Positions 4,676 to 7,146 of a stretch of DNA of 7,146 nt are shown here, one piece after another. The notes beneath the pieces were generated by a model. The model worked only from the letters and a program-made list of their open reading frames with translations. It was not told where the DNA came from and ran no database searches. Source of the DNA: Oscillospiraceae bacterium (GTDB taxonomy: Bacteria; Bacillota; Clostridia; Oscillospirales; Ruminococcaceae); contig JAITFV010000203.1 in NCBI GenBank assembly GCA_031281115.1, positions 1 through 7,146 of the forward strand. Direction: 5' to 3'. The number at the start of each line of letters is the position of its first letter. Position 1 is the first letter of the stretch. The position numbers and the translations under genes were made by a program.

Positions 4676-5701
4676 ATGAAAACATTAAGTGAAAGAGTTG
4701 TTGGGGCTGTAAACGGATTTTTAGACCCAGACGGAAAAACCACGAGAACAGGCGATGTAACTGTCATAAATGTAATTGGGCAAGCCGATTATCCGCGAAG
4801 TGATGCACCCTCGCTTTGTCCTGTTTCCTCTAATGCCAATATCAGCGATGGAATATATACAATCCGAAATAAAGGCAGTTCAGGATTGTATGTAGGTATT
4901 GCAGATGACGGCACAACGGCGGTCATTCAGGCACGGAAACAGATAAATAGTCAAGCGTTCAGCATTAGACGAATTAGGGACGGCACATACACCATAACTG
5001 CCGTCCATAGCGGAAAAGTGTTGGAGGTCAGTGGCAACGACTATGGCGCAGTTGTTCAACTGGCGGAATGGCAAGGCACAGATAATCAACGGTGGATTAT
5101 CACGGATTGTGGCGGTGGTTGGTATAAGCTGACGGCTAAACACAGCGGTTTGATTTTTGATGTTGCAGGCGGTGTGTACGCCGAGGGAACGACCCTGCAA
5201 CAAGCGAAAGAAAACGGTTGTCCCGCACAGAGATACCGCTTTATTGCAAATAACATTGTAGATTTGATGCGATTTACCGATGTTACAAGAGAATGGGGAG
5301 ATAAAATAATCACGCTCAAATGCGTGAATATCGGCAATTTTGTTGTAGCTAATGTAGATTCAGAATATTCCCCACTGCAAGTGCGGGCGTGGAATGCAGA
5401 CTTTAAGAAAAAGTTTGAAACCTACTTAACGAAAGACGGTTATATCGGTTTCCGCAATATGCGAAACCGAATGTTTGTTACAGCCGACTTGCGGGAAGAC
5501 CACGTTCCGCTCCGCGCCATAGCAGATAAATTAAAAGGTGCATGGGAATGTTTTAAGATTTTCACGGACGGTAAATATTTCTATATACAATACAGAGATG
5601 GGGAACGCTGGATTTCTGTTGATAATACCGCTAAAAATGCACTTGTTGCAAAAATATGCGAGCCAAGCAGTTGGGAGCGATTTATTATTGAGCTTGCTTA
5701 A
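4676..5701 (+). CDS. two-domain beta-trefoil protein: ricin-type lectin plus fascin-like domain
   Basis: ATG 4676 is chosen because AAAAGGGGG (4661-4669) lies just upstream. The same frame is open back to a GTG at 4532, but that part spans the terminator hairpin. The product has 341 residues. Residues about 58-190 form three ricin-type beta-trefoil repeats, each closing on a QxW-like motif (QAF 93-95, QRW 138-140, QRY 185-187). Residues about 208-339 form three further repeats of the fascin/actin-crosslinking trefoil type, seen in IITLKCVNIGNFVVAN, YIGFRNMRNRMFVTAD and FYIQYRDGERWISVDN. Both folds often bind carbohydrate or protein ligands; the ligand here is not predictable. The first 57 residues have no signal peptide, lipobox or membrane segment, which is unusual for a lectin. 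It is either cytoplasmic, released by a non-Sec route, or carried by a partner. The neighbours downstream are exported. Domain calls are by eye; the first is strong, the second moderate. Confidence 0.8.
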   Translation: MKTLSERVVGAVNGFLDPDGKTTRTGDVTVINVIGQADYPRSDAPSLCPVSSNANISDGIYTIRNKGSSGLYVGIADDGTTAVIQARKQINSQAFSIRRIRDGTYTITAVHSGKVLEVSGNDYGAVVQLAEWQGTDNQRWIITDCGGGWYKLTAKHSGLIFDVAGGVYAEGTTLQQAKENGCPAQRYRFIANNIVDLMRFTDVTREWGDKIITLKCVNIGNFVVANVDSEYSPLQVRAWNADFKKKFETYLTKDGYIGFRNMRNRMFVTADLREDHVPLRAIADKLKGAWECFKIFTDGKYFYIQYRDGERWISVDNTAKNALVAKICEPSSWERFIIELA

Positions 5702-5720
5702 TAAATCATTGTGTCTATGC

Positions 5721-5749
5721 TTGCTATTCTGTACCCAAAATGCTAAACT
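5721..5749 (+). promoter_or_regulatory. putative promoter of the lipoprotein gene (leader copy A)
   Basis: TTGCTA (5721-5726) and TAAACT (5744-5749) are separated by 17 bp. Alone this is a weak match. It is supported because the next gene has the same layout, TTGCAA-17-TATACT, at a similar distance from a shared downstream element. Confidence 0.45.
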
Positions 5750-5759
5750 CACATCAGAA

Positions 5760-5801
5760 AAATCGCACCTTAAAAAGCATAGAAAACGGAAAAATAAGGT
5801 G
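5760..5801 (+). promoter_or_regulatory. leader inverted repeat, copy A
   Basis: AAATCGCACCTTA (5760-5772), of which CACCTTA (5766-5772) pairs over 7 bp with TAAGGTG (5795-5801) across 22 bases, lies in the expected 5' leader. The same 13 bases and equivalent stem recur before the next gene. It could be an RNA cis-element or a dimeric repressor site. Confidence 0.55.
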
Positions 5802-5838
5802 TTATTTGCTCTGATTATTATTAAGGAGGTTGTCCATT

Positions 5839-6549
5839 ATGGATAAACTGAAAGAATTTCGCACACTTCTTGTGCGAAAAGTAAAAAATCCAACGAAACG
5901 CACACTTGTTGTTTCGGGAGTTCTCGCAATATTGCTTATCTCTGCGTCCCTGCTAATTTTCCTTGTTGCTTGTAGTGAAGACGGCAATGCGAATGTTGAA
6001 GACGAAAATCCAATCGTAACAACGACCGTAGAAACCACAACGACTACAACGCCCGCTACTACTACAACTTCTGCAACAACAGAAGTAGCAACAACCGAAC
6101 TGCCCGAAACAACGATTGAAACCGAAGAAACATCAACAGAGGTTGCGACCACCGCACCGCCACCGCCGACTGTTACCAACCCTCCCGCACTGCAACCTAC
6201 TCAAGCCCCTCAACCTCAACCTACAAATCCACCGCCGACTAATCCACCTCAACGGACTGACCCTCCCCCTCAACCAACAGGCGGTTTTACTGAAGCAAGG
6301 ATGCATGAGCTAAAGATTTATGCAGAAAGTATAGGATTTACAGATGTGGAAATAACACATTCTGTTGGTATACTTTTAGTCGTTAGAATGTCGGGAGACC
6401 CTGCACGTTCACGTTTAAACATTGAACTTGACCCTGGAGACCCTTCTGGCGTTTACACAAGCGCGGTTGGATTTGATACTCCAAGAGGTGTCGCTACTAT
6501 GGCAGAGGCAAGAGCGCTGATTGATAGTTTTCGCAGACAATTTCCGTAA
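5839..6549 (+). CDS. lipoprotein with Thr- and Pro-rich stalk and unknown C-terminal domain
   Basis: ATG 5839 follows AAGGAGG (5823-5829) at a 9-base spacing; a TTG at 5830 is in frame but abuts the ribosome binding site. The product has 236 residues. A basic N-terminus (1-21) and hydrophobic segment (22-43) end in LVAC with Cys45, a lipobox, so lipidation and outer-face anchoring of the cytoplasmic membrane are likely. Residues 60-106 are mostly Thr with Glu and Ala, and 107-147 mostly Pro with Gln, Thr and Asn. Together they form an extended stalk, possibly O-glycosylated. Residues 148-236 are a compact alpha/beta domain with helix TEARMHELKIYAESIGF, strand ILLVVRM and a closing helix AEARALIDSFRRQF. 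I do not recognise the domain. Its promoter, leader and first codons match those of the next gene, so the two are probably co-regulated rather than one operon, since a hairpin lies between them. It could be a solute- or peptidoglycan-binding display protein. Confidence 0.85.
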   Translation: MDKLKEFRTLLVRKVKNPTKRTLVVSGVLAILLISASLLIFLVACSEDGNANVEDENPIVTTTVETTTTTTPATTTTSATTEVATTELPETTIETEETSTEVATTAPPPPTVTNPPALQPTQAPQPQPTNPPPTNPPQRTDPPPQPTGGFTEARMHELKIYAESIGFTDVEITHSVGILLVVRMSGDPARSRLNIELDPGDPSGVYTSAVGFDTPRGVATMAEARALIDSFRRQFP

Positions 6550-6566
6550 TACTTGAATGCTTGTTC

Positions 6567-6594
6567 TTAATCTCCCGCGAAAGCGGGAGATTAA
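6567..6594 (+). terminator. strong 12-bp hairpin after the lipoprotein gene
   Basis: TTAATCTCCCGC (6567-6578) pairs perfectly with GCGGGAGATTAA (6583-6594) around a GAAA tetraloop, 17 bases after the stop codon. The following ACTGATTCT is a poor U-tract, so it is either a leaky terminator or a 3'-end stabilizer. Confidence 0.6.
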
Positions 6595-6605
6595 ACTGAT
6601 TCTGC

Positions 6606-6634
6606 TTGCAATAAACCTCTAAACAGGCTATACT
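6606..6634 (+). promoter_or_regulatory. putative promoter of the lamin-tail-domain gene (leader copy B)
   Basis: TTGCAA (6606-6611) and TATACT (6629-6634) with a 17-bp spacer. It is the better of the two paralogous promoters and lies 14 bases before the shared CGCACCTTA element. Confidence 0.55.
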
Positions 6635-6642
6635 CCACGAGT

Positions 6643-6684
6643 AAATCGCACCTTACAAGCAATATCAAGAAAGACCAAAGGTGC
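6643..6684 (+). promoter_or_regulatory. leader inverted repeat, copy B
   Basis: AAATCGCACCTTA (6643-6655) repeats copy A exactly. GCACCTT (6648-6654) pairs over 7 bp with AAGGTGC (6678-6684) across 23 bases. The loop sequence is not conserved with copy A but its length is, as is the distance to the start codon (33 versus 37 bases), which points to structure as the conserved property. Confidence 0.6.
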
Positions 6685-6717
6685 TAAATCTATGTTTTGA
6701 AAGAGAGGTTATCCGTT

Positions 6718-7146
6718 ATGGAAAAACTCAAAAAATGCCCGAAAACCCTTGTGGCGACACTATGTGTGCTTGCCATTCTGCTACACGCAACAATAGCAGT
6801 AGCAGAAACCGATGTTAAAAACGACATTCCCGGGACTGACTTTATCGAAGTCAACGACGATGAAATCTCCCACGCGACGTACTCCGCGACCCCCATGGCA
6901 ACCGATGTGAGCGACAACTTGACAATCAATGTAGTTCACCTCAACGGAATCCCTGTTCTTGAAATCTACAACCCGACCGACAGAGCAATCTCGACAAAGG
7001 GAATGTACCTCTCTAACGGAAACACCCCCGTCGATGAAGACGATTATCTCTTCATGTGGCAAATGCCAGCGTTTATCATAAGAGACGGGCAGTCAATTTT
7101 CGTCCGTAGCACCAACGACAATGTCACCCAAGTCTTGAAAAGAGCG
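6718..7146 (+). CDS. exported lamin-tail-domain protein (3' end beyond window)
   Basis: The frame is open from ATG 6718 to the window end (143 codons), preceded by AGAGAGG (6702-6708). Residues 1-29 are a signal peptide: basic start MEKLKKCPK, hydrophobic core, and AVA before Glu30 as the likely signal peptidase I site. A short acidic region follows. From about residue 66, LTINVVHLNGIPVLEIYNP continues through KGMYLSNG (94-101) to MPAFIIRDGQSIFVRS (about 116-131). This is the lamin-tail-domain pattern, with its EIYNP and G-x-x-L-S signatures, an Ig-like fold used by many secreted Clostridia proteins, often together with CotH kinase. Whether CotH or a wall anchor follows cannot be seen. The coding sequence is more GC-rich than the left side of the window. 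Confidence 0.8.
   Translation, partial: MEKLKKCPKTLVATLCVLAILLHATIAVAETDVKNDIPGTDFIEVNDDEISHATYSATPMATDVSDNLTINVVHLNGIPVLEIYNPTDRAISTKGMYLSNGNTPVDEDDYLFMWQMPAFIIRDGQSIFVRSTNDNVTQVLKRA

Noticed and set aside
5830..5838. TTG at 5830 as start of the lipoprotein
   Set aside because: It directly abuts the AAGGAGG, leaving no spacing; ATG 5839 has the normal distance.
5802..6179. 125-aa minus-strand Val/Ser-rich ORF
   Set aside because: It is the complement of the Thr-rich codons (ACA/ACT/ACC) of the lipoprotein stalk; the repetitive composition explains the open frame.
6018..6270. Thr/Pro codon repeats as a CRISPR-like or tandem DNA repeat
   Set aside because: There is no fixed repeat unit or spacer; it is low-complexity coding sequence for a stalk.
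6690..7062. minus-strand ORFs at 6690-6929 and 6781-7062
   Set aside because: They are opposite the lamin-tail-domain gene, which has a signal peptide, ribosome binding site and domain match on the plus strand.

Overview
The window looks like a low-to-moderate GC Bacillota chromosome or integrated element, most likely Clostridia of the Oscillospiraceae/Ruminococcaceae kind. The grounds are the strong AGGAGG-type ribosome binding sites, near-consensus sigma-A promoters, a Gram-positive MobA/MobL (MOBQ) relaxase, a Thr/Pro-linker lipoprotein and a lamin-tail-domain exported protein. No rRNA, tRNA or CRISPR array is visible. The taxonomic call is inference from gene content.

Left part (1-1375). 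An AT-rich gene (88-1113) encodes a winged-helix-like plus zinc-ribbon protein with a C-terminal PD-(D/E)XK nuclease-like domain, a possible defence or restriction factor. It is followed by a perfect sigma-A promoter embedded in three 13-bp direct repeats spaced exactly 33 bp apart. That promoter now drives only the wreck of a DUF4143-type AAA ATPase gene: the first codons are fused by a large internal deletion to the LYFVIGGMP segment.

Middle part (about 1400-4675): a mobilization module. It has a MOBQ-type oriT whose nick-region core lies on the minus strand beside a 7-bp hairpin, then a leader with further hairpins. The mobA/mobL relaxase gene is broken by one in-frame TGA and two one-base deletions in homopolymer runs. 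Next comes a compact locus that looks like an uncharacterised type I toxin-antitoxin system: a 38-aa membrane peptide with its own perfect promoter, a convergent perfect promoter for an antisense RNA, a shared bidirectional terminator, and a 3' segment complementary to the toxin's ribosome binding site. A small serine recombinase (resolvase/invertase type) preceded by a 12-bp-arm palindrome closes the module. oriT and relaxase would give transfer, and the toxin-antitoxin locus and resolvase would give maintenance and multimer resolution.

Right part (4676-7146): surface or exported accessory proteins. First is a protein with a ricin-type beta-trefoil followed by a fascin-like beta-trefoil and no obvious signal peptide. 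Then come a lipoprotein with a Thr-rich and Pro-rich stalk and a small unknown C-terminal domain, and an exported lamin-tail-domain protein that runs off the window. The last two genes share a duplicated promoter and leader: TTGC(T/A)A, 17 bp, TA(A/T)ACT, then an AAATCGCACCTTA element forming a CACCTT/AAGGTG inverted repeat, then a similar ribosome binding site and first codons. This suggests co-regulated paralogous cassettes.

The most novel signals are the putative type I toxin-antitoxin locus (3519-3858), the 33-bp phased operator repeats (1156-1234) and the duplicated leader element (5721-5856 and 6606-6735).
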